NCBI GenBank assembly: GCA_021739765.1
Contig: JAIPBD010000002.1
Coordinates: forward strand, 339,640-403,639
Direction of reading: 5' to 3'
Origin: Melioribacteraceae bacterium
GTDB lineage: Bacteria > Bacteroidota > Ignavibacteria > Ignavibacteriales > Melioribacteraceae
DNA: 64,000 nt
The position numbers were made by a program, and so were the translations under genes. Every line of letters starts with the position of its first letter. Within the stretch, counting starts at the first letter, position 1. This document shows positions 29,798 to 38,934 of this stretch, one piece after another. The notes beneath the pieces are model-generated. The model did no database searches and was not told the DNA's origin. It saw only the letters and a list, made by a program, of their open reading frames with translations.

Positions 29798-31204
29798 TTA
29801 ATTCTGTAACTCGCCATTTATATATAAGTCTTCAAGAATCAAATTTTTGACATTAGTTATTGAATTACCTTTTTCAACTCCATCAAATTTGGAATTACTT
29901 ACAAATATATTTTCGATTTGGGAGTTTTCTAGTCCGATAAGAAGCAGTCCGTATTTACTTTTACTGCTTTCGATATTTTCGAGATGTACATTTCGCATTG
30001 TCGGCGGGAAATCTCGCGGACCAATTTCTTTGGGATCATAATCAGTGTTGATTTTTAAGACCGCCTCACGAACTTCACCGATTTTAATATTTCTGACAAA
30101 AATGTTTTCAATGATACCGCCTCTTACCGAATTGGATTTCAACCGGATGGCTCGATCTAAATTTGGGCTATCCATTTCACAATTTTCAGCATAAACATTT
30201 CGACAATCCCCGGAAATTTCTGAGCCGATCACAACACCGCCATGCCCATCTTTCATTACACAATCTTGAATAACAATATTTTCACTTGCTACCGCTACTC
30301 TTCTGCCATCACTGTTTCTCCCGGATTTTATTGCGATACAATCATCTCCGGTATTGAAATAACAATCTTTAATTAAAACGTAATTACATGATTCGGGATC
30401 ACAGCCGTCATTATTTGGCCCCTGCCCTTCTGTTGTAACTCCTTTTATAGTGATATTTTCGCAAAGCACGGGATGAATAAACCACATTGGCGAATCAATA
30501 AAAGTTACATCTTCAATTAGTATTTTTTTACACTCGTACGGTTGAATAAAATTTGGCCGCAGGTAAGTTCCATCTCCAAAAACTCGTTCTTCAACGGGAA
30601 CATTTTTATTATTCATCTCCATCAATAATGGGCGTGAATTCGCATCCGACTGACTCGGCATTCCAGCGGTCCATCCGGTTTCTTTTCTTCCTTTCCAACT
30701 CCACCAATTACTTTCAGCCCCTTGACCGTGAAATATTCCCTTTCCGGTTACCGCGATATTTTCCTGCCTGTACGCGTAAATGAGCGGAGAATAATTATAC
30801 AGATCCATGCCTTCCCACCTTGTTTTCACAACCGGCAGATAATCGTTAGGTTCTGTGCTAAAAAAAACTATTGTCCCTTCGGCTGTCGTTAAATTTACGT
30901 TGCTTAAAAGTACGATCGGTCCGTTGGAATGAAATTCACCGGGTGGAATGTTAACGATGCCTCCGCCATTTTTGCTGCATTCGGTGATAGCGTCGTTTAT
31001 AGCCTTTCTGTCATCTGATTTATCGTTTGGGTTTGCTCCAAAATCGAGGACATTGTAATTTTTATCCGGAAAAGTCGGAGGAACAATTTTGGCTAATATC
31101 CCGTCAAGTTTATCCCATCCATCAGGAATTGTGATTTCTTCATGATTGTTGCAGCTGATAAGAGTGGAAAATAGAATAAGAAGCAATATCGATTTAATTT
31201 TCAT
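29798..31204 (-). CDS. GH28 polygalacturonase lipoprotein
   Basis: A 468-residue glycoside hydrolase anchored by a lipobox (LFSTLISC). It hydrolyses galacturonan or rhamnogalacturonan oligomers, probably in the periplasm or on the membrane. The GH28 catalytic set is complete: NNDGCDPESC, TGDDCIAIKSG, GHGGVVIGS and RAIRLKS. VLDFGANPNDKSDD with GGGIVNIPPGEF is the usual N-terminal turn. It is 15 nt after the LacI gene, and the GH105-lacI-GH28 trio is probably one operon. Exo-action is plausible from the length and the insertion after NWWSWKG, but this is not certain. Confidence 0.92.
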   Translation of the reverse strand: MKIKSILLLILFSTLISCNNHEEITIPDGWDKLDGILAKIVPPTFPDKNYNVLDFGANPNDKSDDRKAINDAITECSKNGGGIVNIPPGEFHSNGPIVLLSNVNLTTAEGTIVFFSTEPNDYLPVVKTRWEGMDLYNYSPLIYAYRQENIAVTGKGIFHGQGAESNWWSWKGRKETGWTAGMPSQSDANSRPLLMEMNNKNVPVEERVFGDGTYLRPNFIQPYECKKILIEDVTFIDSPMWFIHPVLCENITIKGVTTEGQGPNNDGCDPESCNYVLIKDCYFNTGDDCIAIKSGRNSDGRRVAVASENIVIQDCVMKDGHGGVVIGSEISGDCRNVYAENCEMDSPNLDRAIRLKSNSVRGGIIENIFVRNIKIGEVREAVLKINTDYDPKEIGPRDFPPTMRNVHLENIESSKSKYGLLLIGLENSQIENIFVSNSKFDGVEKGNSITNVKNLILEDLYINGELQN

Positions 31205-31219
31205 CTTTCATATTCCAAA

Positions 31220-32248
31220 TTAATTTTTATTAAATGTGATGCAAGTTTCTCTTAAGATCAATTCTGTTGGAATTTTTATGTTATTAATTCCAACTAGTTC
31301 CGGATTTTTAATTTTGGACATCAGGAGCTCCATCGCACTCTTAGCCAGTAAATCTGTAGGTTGGTTAACACAACTTATCGGAGGCGAAAGCAAGCTTTGT
31401 ACTTTAGCATTTCCAAAACAAATAATATCTATGTCTTCGGTGATTTTTAGGCCTACTTCTTTGGCCGCCGAATACACTCCGAGCGCAACCGGGTACGTTA
31501 CCGTGAAAATCAGATCAGGCAAATTATTCTTTTTGTACAACTTCATAAATGAATCATAGCCGAATCTTTCGCCAAAACCGCCATGGCAAACCCACTCGGG
31601 ATTGATTGGGAGTCCATGTTTTTCCATTGCGTCCACAAAACCTTGATAGCGCTCCCTTCCAATATTGATATCTGTGTAACCGGCGAAATGCGCTATTTTT
31701 TTATAACCAAGTTTAATTGCGTGTTCGATTGCTCGAAAGGCGCCGTCACGGTCATCAACACTAACGATACTTATATTATCAATTTTGGGTACGCGGTCAA
31801 CGAATACAATCGGAATCCCTCTGGCTTCAACCAGTTTGAAAATATCATAATTTTTGGTTTCTTGAGAAATTGAAATAATAATCCCTTCAACTTTCATGGC
31901 CATCAATGTTTGGATATGTTTTTTTTCCCGTTCGGCATTCTCCTGAGAAACAGTCAAAATAATTTCATAATTATATTCCAATGCTCTATTATAGATTTCT
32001 TCGATCATCGATCCAAAAAAGAAATGCGCAATTTTAGGTACGACAACTCCAATTGTATTTGATTTTCTCGACGATAAATTTCGCGCGATAATATTGGGCG
32101 TGTAGCCCATTTCTTCAGCAGCGAATTTGATTTTTTTGATTGTCGAAGGGGCAATGTCGGGGTGATTTCTGAGCGCTTTTGAAATCGTCACTGTCGAATA
32201 ATGAAGCCGTTTGGCAATATCACTTAATTTTACCGGTTTGCTATTCAT
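31220..32248 (-). CDS. LacI-family transcriptional regulator 1
   Basis: A 342-residue repressor. The HTH is residues 5-50 (VKLSDIAKRLHYSTVTISKA) with hinge helix NIIARNLSSRKSNTIGVV, and the periplasmic-binding-protein-like effector domain runs from about 60 to 340. It lies between GH105 (30 nt) and GH28 (15 nt) on the same strand, so it is most likely autoregulated through the operators upstream of GH105. The effector is likely a pectin-derived sugar such as an unsaturated uronide or KDG. It is a close paralogue of the LacI protein at 33665. Confidence 0.93.
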   Translation of the reverse strand: MNSKPVKLSDIAKRLHYSTVTISKALRNHPDIAPSTIKKIKFAAEEMGYTPNIIARNLSSRKSNTIGVVVPKIAHFFFGSMIEEIYNRALEYNYEIILTVSQENAEREKKHIQTLMAMKVEGIIISISQETKNYDIFKLVEARGIPIVFVDRVPKIDNISIVSVDDRDGAFRAIEHAIKLGYKKIAHFAGYTDINIGRERYQGFVDAMEKHGLPINPEWVCHGGFGERFGYDSFMKLYKKNNLPDLIFTVTYPVALGVYSAAKEVGLKITEDIDIICFGNAKVQSLLSPPISCVNQPTDLLAKSAMELLMSKIKNPELVGINNIKIPTELILRETCITFNKN

Positions 32249-32278
32249 AATCGGACAATTTGTATGAATGATAAATCA

Positions 32279-33457
32279 TCATCTTTTTAACTCAATTGCC
32301 GCAAAAATTAAGGGCCCGAATCCCTTATAGTCATTTTTTCGAATTGGTTCACTTATGTAATATTCGAAAGTGCCGTCACGATAAGGATTTCCACCCAAAC
32401 CCGCGCCGCTGCATGTATTGTATAAACTTATTAATCCGTCTTCATCAATTTCAGTGTGAATATTTAAAATAGAGCTAAATGTAGTATCAGCAATTTTTAA
32501 ATAGGACTCATCCAAATATCCTTTGTTAGCGCCTTTGGCAAATGAATAGCAAAACATTGCCGCACATGAAGCCTCCAAATAATTGCCCGCCCGATCAGGT
32601 AAGTCTAATATTTGAAACCACAATCCGGTTTCCGGATCACGAACTGATAAAACCGCACCGCTGACATCCTGTAAAATTTTTATCAAACTTGCTCGATGAG
32701 GATTATTTTCCGGAATGAAATCCAGCACATCTACAATGGCCATCATATACCAGCCAATTGCCCTTCCCCAAAAATGCGGTGACTGACCGGTAACCGGATC
32801 AGCCCACTTTTCTTTTTTATTTTCATTCCACGCGTGATAGAGTAAACCCGTTTTGGGATCAAGGGTCTTTTCGTACACAAGTGTGAATTGTAAAATAACA
32901 TCGTCGAGATTTTCACCATTTTCAAATTGTTCGGTGTATCTGGCATAAAACGGCTCCGCCATATACAAACCATCAAGCCACATTTGATAAGGATAAATTT
33001 TCTTATGCCAAAATCCTTTGCTTTCAGTTCGGGGTTGCTTCGCGAGTTGAGTTCTTAATTTGTCGGCAGCCAACTTGTATTTCTCTTCCTTAGTCTGTTC
33101 ATAAAGGAAAAGAAGTGATTTCCCGGAGTTAATCTTATCTAAATTGTAATCACTTTCTTTGTAATGATTAATTGCCCCATCATCAGTAACGAATCTATCA
33201 ACTTTCTCTTTGGCAAACAGCAAGTACTTTTTATCATTTGTGTATTCGAACATTTTTCGCATGGCCTCTAACATTACGCCTTGTTCATAATTCCATTTAA
33301 TCGATTTATCGGGATACTTAATGTACTCAGGTGTACGAATCATGAAGGATTCACTTAACAATTCGGCATAATTTGATTCTTGCGGAACCGAATTTGATGA
33401 ACAGCCGCATATAAATAGAACTGAAAAAAGAAGGAAAATAATGTTTATGATTTTCAT
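32279..33457 (-). CDS. GH105 unsaturated glycuronyl hydrolase lipoprotein
   Basis: A 392-residue (alpha/alpha)6-barrel lipoprotein (lipobox LFICGC) that removes the 4,5-unsaturated uronic acid from lyase products. NYEQGVMLEAM, YQMWLDGLYMAEPF, HAWNENKKEKWADP, HFWGRAIGWYMMA and GNPYRDGTFEYYISEP match the YteR/YesR family; the aspartate of MWLDGLYM is the likely catalytic acid. The ATG is clear. First gene of the GH105-lacI-GH28 operon, with two LacI-type sites 70-110 nt upstream. Confidence 0.92.
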   Translation of the reverse strand: MKIINIIFLLFSVLFICGCSSNSVPQESNYAELLSESFMIRTPEYIKYPDKSIKWNYEQGVMLEAMRKMFEYTNDKKYLLFAKEKVDRFVTDDGAINHYKESDYNLDKINSGKSLLFLYEQTKEEKYKLAADKLRTQLAKQPRTESKGFWHKKIYPYQMWLDGLYMAEPFYARYTEQFENGENLDDVILQFTLVYEKTLDPKTGLLYHAWNENKKEKWADPVTGQSPHFWGRAIGWYMMAIVDVLDFIPENNPHRASLIKILQDVSGAVLSVRDPETGLWFQILDLPDRAGNYLEASCAAMFCYSFAKGANKGYLDESYLKIADTTFSSILNIHTEIDEDGLISLYNTCSGAGLGGNPYRDGTFEYYISEPIRKNDYKGFGPLIFAAIELKR

Positions 33458-33526
33458 TTTATTATACGATAAACGACTTGTTTAAAGCTTCGCCAAGTCA
33501 CTCACATGCAAGTGATAATTAAAAAA

Positions 33527-33542
33527 TAGTAATTGTTTACTA
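33527..33542. promoter_or_regulatory. LacI-type operator upstream of GH105
   Basis: TAGTAATTGTTTACTA is a near-palindrome matching AAGTAAACGTTTACTT at 12 of 16 positions. It lies 70 nt before the GH105 start. Confidence 0.6.
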
Positions 33543-33550
33543 TAACAATC

Positions 33551-33566
33551 ACTTTAACGTTTACTA
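33551..33566. promoter_or_regulatory. Second LacI half-site, between GH105 and a plus-strand gene fragment
   Basis: ACTTTAACGTTTACTA keeps the centre and right half of the 16-bp palindrome; the left half is poor. With the preceding site it forms a close pair that could also have controlled the plus-strand fragment starting at 33631. Confidence 0.45.
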
Positions 33567-33630
33567 AACTACAAAAATGTGTTTAAATAGCAAGGGCTTT
33601 TTAAAATTACCGCGGAAAAAGGAGAATAAA

Positions 33631-33702
33631 ATGGCAGCGGGAAATGGTTCAAGTAATATTTCCCCTACAGTCTGTTACACTTGGATGCGGTTTCCCGAAT
33701 AA
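33631..33702 (+). pseudogene. Possible truncated 5' end of a transporter gene
   Basis: A 23-codon reading frame starts at ATG six nt after a perfect AAAGGAG ribosome site, reads MAAGNGSSNISPTV, and then runs antisense into the 3' end of LacI gene 2. The N-terminus resembles that of the FucP-type transporter at 57598 (MAASVSPVGSATT), so it may be the start of a lost sugar transporter gene cut by rearrangement. A genuine short peptide is the alternative. The resemblance is by eye only. Confidence 0.4.
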
Positions 33703-34690
33703 TAAGTTTTGTGGGTACAATTTCAGAAGTGAACTTTTCTTGTTTCGGATTGGTAATCAGATCGAATAAAATTTCCATCGATTTTTCGGCAATTATTTTA
33801 GTCGGTTGTTGAATACAACTTAGCGCAGGTTCTAAAAACCTTTGAATATTGGCATCGCCAAAACAAATTATATCGATGTCGTTCGGAATTTTAATCTTCC
33901 TTTCCTTTGCCGCCATGTAAACTCCAAGAGCAATGGGATAAGTCGCGGCAAGAATCGCGTCCGGCAAATTACCCGTTTCGACAAGTTTGCTAAAAGTTTT
34001 AAAGCCGTCATCTTCACTAAATCCGCCAAATTTAACCCAATTAGGATTGATTGGAATTTTGGCGTCATCCATCGCATTTTTAAAACCATTGTAACGATCC
34101 CGACCAATTCGAGTGTCTTGATAACCGCCGAAATGCCCAATATTTTTATACCCGAGTCGTATTAAATGTTCAGTACCATTATATGCGCCTTCATAATCAG
34201 TTACTCGAACCGAGTTTATCCGCTCCATATCGGGAATTCTATCCATAAAAACAAGAGGAACTCCGCGCTCTTTTATTGTCTCAAATATTTTATAATCGCG
34301 AGTTTTTTCGGTAATTGAGATAATAATTCCATCTACCTTCATTGCCAATAAAGTTTGGAGGTGTTTTCTTTCCCTCTCTTGCTCCTCCTGTGAAACCATA
34401 AGAAGTATTTCATAATTGTGTTCAAATCCAATATCATAAATTGTTTGGATTATCTGACCGAAAAAATGATGTGCAATTTTCGGAACAACTAATCCAATGA
34501 TATTTGATTTACGGGAGGATAAACTACGAGCGACAAGATTAGGCGAGTATCCCATTTCTTCAGCAACTTTTTTGATAAGATCACGGGTTTTATTTGAGAT
34601 ATCCGGGTGGTCCCTCAACGCTTTTGAAATAGTGACAACTGAATAGTTCAGTTTATGCGCGATATCAATTAGTTTTACAGCTTTGCTCAA
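33665..34690 (-). CDS. LacI-family transcriptional regulator 2
   Basis: A 341-residue repressor with HTH at residues 4-50 (VKLIDIAHKLNYSVVTISKA), hinge NLVARSLSSRKSNIIGLV and an effector domain like that of regulator 1. The start is TTG. The last residues (ETASKCNRL) differ from the paralogue and overlap the plus-strand gene fragment, so the junction may have altered its tail. An AAACCGTT-type palindrome lies 68 nt upstream. Position suggests control of the galactomannan cluster that begins beyond 35360. Confidence 0.92.
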   Translation of the reverse strand: MSKAVKLIDIAHKLNYSVVTISKALRDHPDISNKTRDLIKKVAEEMGYSPNLVARSLSSRKSNIIGLVVPKIAHHFFGQIIQTIYDIGFEHNYEILLMVSQEEQERERKHLQTLLAMKVDGIIISITEKTRDYKIFETIKERGVPLVFMDRIPDMERINSVRVTDYEGAYNGTEHLIRLGYKNIGHFGGYQDTRIGRDRYNGFKNAMDDAKIPINPNWVKFGGFSEDDGFKTFSKLVETGNLPDAILAATYPIALGVYMAAKERKIKIPNDIDIICFGDANIQRFLEPALSCIQQPTKIIAEKSMEILFDLITNPKQEKFTSEIVPTKLIIRETASKCNRL

Positions 34691-34758
34691 TTATTCCACT
34701 CTGTTTTTAACGGTTAAACAAAATATATAAATAGAATACCTTTCGACGCTTGTTTTTG

Positions 34759-34776
34759 AAACCGTTAAAACGGTTT
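34759..34776. promoter_or_regulatory. LacI-type operator, AAACCGTT class
   Basis: AAACCGTTAAAACGGTTT is an 18-bp palindrome with only the central pair mismatched, 68 nt before LacI gene 2. Its sequence is distinct from the AAGTAAACG class, which suggests autoregulation by LacI 2. A second TTTTAACGGTT half-site lies at 34706-34716. Confidence 0.7.
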
Positions 34777-34796
34777 ATAAGTGCACTTTTTCAATG

Positions 34797-34818
34797 GCCC
34801 ACGACTAAAGTCGCGGCT
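34797..34818. repeat. REP-like palindrome
   Basis: GCCCACGACT and AGTCGCGGC pair around AA, with one mismatch-type interruption. Short palindromes built on CACGACT..AGTCGTGG are common dispersed repeats in FCB-group genomes. Only one copy is visible here. Confidence 0.45.
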
Positions 34819-34855
34819 TAATAAGTAAAAAATTCAGCACAGCAACTATTTTAAC

Positions 34856-34923
34856 GATTTTTTGGTTACAACACCTAATTTAAGAATTGATTTTTAATAA
34901 ATCGATTTTCGGTCATAATTACT
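34856..34923. repeat. Decayed direct repeat, copy 1
   Basis: Aligns with 35251-35316 at roughly three of four bases, with shared blocks TTTAAG, AAATCG, TTTTCGGT and ATAATT in the same order and spacing. Origin unknown. Confidence 0.5.
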
Positions 34924-35250
34924 GCATGATGAAGACCAACAAAAAACCGCTATTTTAAGTTAGGCTGGACAAGGACATGTTTATCAACATTGCGGTTTGT
35001 TATGTGAAATAAAACTTATAGTCGATATTTTAATTTTCTAAATTCCAAGGCTGTAAAGGCCTTAGAAATCTTTTTAGAACTTGATGCCTTGACAACATTA
35101 CAACACTCATAACACCAACCACAATTTTAGAAACCAATATTTATTATTTCGCAATAATCACCGAGAGTTTCAGAGAAATAAAAAAGATGGTTTTACTTCG
35201 TTAAAAAATTAAAAAGTATAAACCGGTTAATGCGGGTAAAGTACTTCCCG

Positions 35251-35316
35251 GATTTTTGCATATAACTCCGAGTTTAAGTCTAGATTTGTAAGAAATCGGT
35301 TTTCGGTTATAATTGT
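35251..35316. repeat. Decayed direct repeat, copy 2
   Basis: Partner of 34856-34923 in the same orientation, offset by about 395 nt. It ends about 45 nt before the stop of the CotH gene. Confidence 0.5.
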
Positions 35317-35359
35317 TATTAATATAGATTAACATCAGATTATAGTCTGATAAATAGAT

Positions 35360-38300
35360 TTATTTTAATAGAACTAATTTTTTATTAAAACTTTTTCCAT
35401 CACAGAAAAAGTTTACAAAATAAATCCCGCTCGCTAATCCGGCTGCATCGAATTTTATTGAATATCTCCCGGCTTTTTTAAATCCATCAAACAGCACTTT
35501 TACTTCTCTCCCGATAACATCGTAGATTTTTAATTTGATATTAGAATCGATTGGCAGTTCGAAATCAATATTTGTAGAGGGGTTAAACGGATTTGGATAA
35601 TTTTGATGCAAAATAAATTGAGTCGGCAGATTAGATTTTTCGCGAATATCTGAAACAACATCATCCATTCCCGGCGAACCATGTAATTCCCCTGAGACTC
35701 TCCAATACGTATAATCATCAGGATTTCCGCCGGGATTCAAGCCCGCGGAAACGAGGGAGTAACCGTCACCATCGGCTTGATTCGGCCAAGGATCTTCATC
35801 AAAATATTGGAAAGTGAAAACCGTATCGCCGGCAGCATTTACAAAAGTGATAGTTTCGCCGCCGTTGCTTAATTGATTTTCATATTCTCCATCAGGAGAG
35901 AATCCGTATCGTTCGATAAAATGAATCGAGTCGGAAGCTAAAACCACAAATTCATTTGGTTTTAGTTCAAAAACGGTTTCAAATTTATAATCAATTCCAT
36001 CGGCAAAATAAGAAGCAGTTAAATCAAGAATTTCATTACCTGTATTTTTTAGTTCAATAAATTCATACTCGGTATGGCTAATCGAATCTTGCTCCAACGG
36101 ATGATAATGAAGTTCAGTGATTTTTAAAGCAGAAAGATCTTCATCCACAATAAAGATTTGTTCGTTTAATGCCGACCATGAATTATTATAAAGTGTTCTC
36201 GCTTTAACAGTAGTTGTTCTCTCAATTGGAAAAGGGGAATCGTATTTAATGGCTTTTGAAGACGGTACACCCACACCGGCTGTTTCACCTATTGTCAGTT
36301 CGGGTAAGACTAAGAAATCGGAGCTTTCAGTTGAAATATTTAATCCATGTATTGTGAGAAGATTCTCACCCAATTTCAGCGAAGATATAAACGATGAGAT
36401 ATCAAAAATTTCCTCAGAAACGGCCTCATGATTATCTGTCGCCGTTGAATTCCATGAAGGATTGGATGGAGCATATGCTTCCGCAACTTTAGTCCCATTC
36501 AGATAAATAACAAAACCATCATCGTACAAGAGAGTTAATCTCATATAAGAAGTTAAATCTAATTCTTGCTGCGTAATTTGAAATGGTATTCGGATGTAGC
36601 AGGATGGATTTGGGTTAATTCCATTTTCATGCATCAAGTTGCCAGAATCAAAACTTATTAACGATTCATACCCGGAACCGTTTTCATATCCAATTCCTCC
36701 CGGCAAACCGGAAGAAACTTGCCACGAATTATCGTTGAATGAATTATCAGAGCGCCATGTTGTACCAATATTAATAGAAGGTACAAGTACTTTTTTTAGC
36801 GATGTATAATCAATTACTTTTTTCTCGAAACCTGAATTCTCAAAAGCGACCGGCACTAGCGGATCTGTTCCGTCAACCGTATAATATATTTCTCCGGTAG
36901 TTGAATTGAATGAAATCAAACTCCCCTTTTCAATAATTCCTCCCTCCCGAACAAATTGCGGAGGTGTGAGATTTGAGTATAAATTTTTACCGATTAACTG
37001 TGAAAGTACAATTCCGGCTCTATCCGGCAGATAATCATTTAGAATAAAATTCACTTCATTTTGCCAATCTTCCTTAGTAAATGGTCGGAATGATTTTGCA
37101 TCACCCCAGCGTGCGGATTCGGCAATAATGGCCAACTCAATTTGACTCTTTCGGTTGTTGATTCGTTCAAGATTTTTTTCGAAAGTCAGAGCGCCGCTAT
37201 TAAAGAAGTGTTTATAAACTCTATCGGCAAAACGTAATCTGTACAGTGGATTTTGGGAGAGCTGTTGGTGAATCCATTGTGGATTAGATTTATAAAATTC
37301 TTCTCCGGCTGGAAAAGGACCTGTTCTGTCATAACCCCGGGAATCGTTTAACATCGAATGTTCGGCGTCATGTCTAAAAAATTTGAATCCGTCGGGATTA
37401 TTTCTATTATAAATAGTGTAGAAATTGTTCGGATCTAAATTTCCCCTAAAGCCGGAAATGGGCCCGTCAAAATCGCCGACAAACATGGTTATGAGCATAT
37501 AATCGATCAGGTTGTTAACGTCCAGCAATTTTTCAAAATTCGGATTTGAGCTTCCATCCGAATTTAATCCTTGTAACCGAAAATAAATATCATTTGTTGT
37601 TAAATCTAAATTGCAAAACGACCATAATCTGAACCAAGCGTCCAAAGATCCATCAGTCGCTTCAATTTCGTAAGTTTCAAAATCTTCACCTACATTTACT
37701 TTAACTACATCATAATCGTCTGAACTTCCACCAAAGTATGAAGCCGCGAAATCTGCTTCCGACCGTTCTTGGGTTTGATACAATCCCCAATAAGTTCCGT
37801 TAATATATAAATGATAGTAACGGCTTCTCGTATATGGCTGACCCATATCTTTCTGAGTATCGCGAGAAAAGACCTCTCGTAAAAATGTGTTTTTTGAATC
37901 ACCGTCAAGCGACCATGAATAATTCATGGCTGTTCGCAAATCGATATTATCGAAAGAAGTAACTCCTTCATCTCCAAACAAAGGATAGTCCAGATCCTTT
38001 TCGCCGTATTCACCCCTGAATATAAATCTAAAAGCCCTTTTAGGATTATAAGGGTGCCGGCTCCAACCGCCACGAATACGAATTCCACAATCCGCCTGAA
38101 ATCCGTCGCTCCCATCAGGATTTAGCAGTTCTAATGAAGCTTCTCTTTCCCATTCCTTGCCGTGATAGAACGCATTTACATAAATTCCACTATCGGGATC
38201 AAATAAATTTCCAAGATTCGTAACTACTGATACGGATGGAATATCCAACAATGCCTGCTGTATTAAATCCCGATAACGAGAATCATTATAAATTTCAGGG

Positions 38301-38743
38301 TCCATTCCATAATTAATTTCCTGATCGTTCACACCTGAATCCATCCATTCCGGACCTGGTTTTACATTATCAGGCGATAAGCTCAAAACTTGATTGACGA
38401 ATAAATATGTATTCGTTTTCACTTCCGAATAGGTTGAATCATTAACATACGCGTAAGCTCTAACAACATAACCGGGGGCTTTATCACGATTATTAACCAG
38501 TAATGCTTGAACAAAAATTATGGCGGAATCATTTTGGACGAGATAATCATCAATTTTTGCCGGATTTTTTCCATTTAAAGTATATCTAATCTCTGCGGAG
38601 GTATCCGGGATTATCCTTAGAGAAAAAGGCTCGGTATAAATTCCTCTTTTATGGGAAAATTTCAGATCAACCGATTGAGCAAAAGAATGGCAAAAAAAAC
38701 TAAAAATAAAGACGGCGATAAATGGCGAGAGGATTTTTTTCAT
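35360..38743 (-). CDS. Secreted CotH-kinase / lamin-tail multidomain protein 1
   Basis: A 1127-residue secreted protein. In order: signal peptide; a chitobiase-C-like module (about 25-115, IRYTLNGKNP); a CotH kinase domain (about 170-590, including GIRIRGGWSRHPYNPKRAF, NTFLREVFSRD and FRHDAEHSM); a second chitobiase-C-like module (GEIYYTVDGTDP); a sugar-binding-like sandwich (LLYDDGFVIYLNGTKVAEA); a lamin-tail domain (about 880-1030); and a CTD sorting domain (HQNYPNPFNPST, ending NKKLVLLK). CotH domains are atypical protein kinases known from spore coats and cellulosome scaffolds. Its extracellular target is unknown. It is transcribed divergently from the galactomannan series. The ATG at codon 3 of the longest reading is used. 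Confidence 0.82.
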   Translation of the reverse strand: MKKILSPFIAVFIFSFFCHSFAQSVDLKFSHKRGIYTEPFSLRIIPDTSAEIRYTLNGKNPAKIDDYLVQNDSAIIFVQALLVNNRDKAPGYVVRAYAYVNDSTYSEVKTNTYLFVNQVLSLSPDNVKPGPEWMDSGVNDQEINYGMDPEIYNDSRYRDLIQQALLDIPSVSVVTNLGNLFDPDSGIYVNAFYHGKEWEREASLELLNPDGSDGFQADCGIRIRGGWSRHPYNPKRAFRFIFRGEYGEKDLDYPLFGDEGVTSFDNIDLRTAMNYSWSLDGDSKNTFLREVFSRDTQKDMGQPYTRSRYYHLYINGTYWGLYQTQERSEADFAASYFGGSSDDYDVVKVNVGEDFETYEIEATDGSLDAWFRLWSFCNLDLTTNDIYFRLQGLNSDGSSNPNFEKLLDVNNLIDYMLITMFVGDFDGPISGFRGNLDPNNFYTIYNRNNPDGFKFFRHDAEHSMLNDSRGYDRTGPFPAGEEFYKSNPQWIHQQLSQNPLYRLRFADRVYKHFFNSGALTFEKNLERINNRKSQIELAIIAESARWGDAKSFRPFTKEDWQNEVNFILNDYLPDRAGIVLSQLIGKNLYSNLTPPQFVREGGIIEKGSLISFNSTTGEIYYTVDGTDPLVPVAFENSGFEKKVIDYTSLKKVLVPSINIGTTWRSDNSFNDNSWQVSSGLPGGIGYENGSGYESLISFDSGNLMHENGINPNPSCYIRIPFQITQQELDLTSYMRLTLLYDDGFVIYLNGTKVAEAYAPSNPSWNSTATDNHEAVSEEIFDISSFISSLKLGENLLTIHGLNISTESSDFLVLPELTIGETAGVGVPSSKAIKYDSPFPIERTTTVKARTLYNNSWSALNEQIFIVDEDLSALKITELHYHPLEQDSISHTEYEFIELKNTGNEILDLTASYFADGIDYKFETVFELKPNEFVVLASDSIHFIERYGFSPDGEYENQLSNGGETITFVNAAGDTVFTFQYFDEDPWPNQADGDGYSLVSAGLNPGGNPDDYTYWRVSGELHGSPGMDDVVSDIREKSNLPTQFILHQNYPNPFNPSTNIDFELPIDSNIKLKIYDVIGREVKVLFDGFKKAGRYSIKFDAAGLASGIYFVNFFCDGKSFNKKLVLLK

Positions 38744-38806
38744 AGTCACTGCAATTTTGAATAGAACTTTTTTATCTTGGATAAAAATAATGATATATAT
38801 TTTTAT

Positions 38807-38825
38807 AAACCGTGAGTTACGGTAA
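38807..38825. promoter_or_regulatory. LacI-type operator in the divergent CotH/esterase promoter region
   Basis: AAACCGTGAGTTACGGTAA has ACCGT and ACGGT arms with a 5-bp spacer, similar to the palindrome before LacI gene 2. A further ACCGTTTA half-site lies at 38842-38849. It sits between the divergent starts 38743 and 38935. Confidence 0.55.
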
Positions 38826-38934
38826 GTACTAACAGTTATAAAACCGTTTAATGATTATAAAAACTTCTGGAATAAATATTGATGCAATAATTGGTAATTA
38901 TTTTATGACTCTCTTTAAATGCTAAGGTATAAAA

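Larger units (their letters stand above)
34691..35359. other. Gene-free 669-bp stretch
   Basis: No credible gene. It holds a LacI-type palindrome (34759-34776), a REP-like hairpin (34797-34818) and two copies of a decayed repeat of about 66 bp (34856-34923 and 35251-35316). The rest is AT-rich with no recognisable RNA. Confidence 0.7.

Noticed and set aside
38860-38934. Sigma54 promoter before the esterase (TGG followed by TTGATGC)
   Set aside because: Spacing between GG and GC is 13, not 10, so it does not fit the -24/-12 rule.
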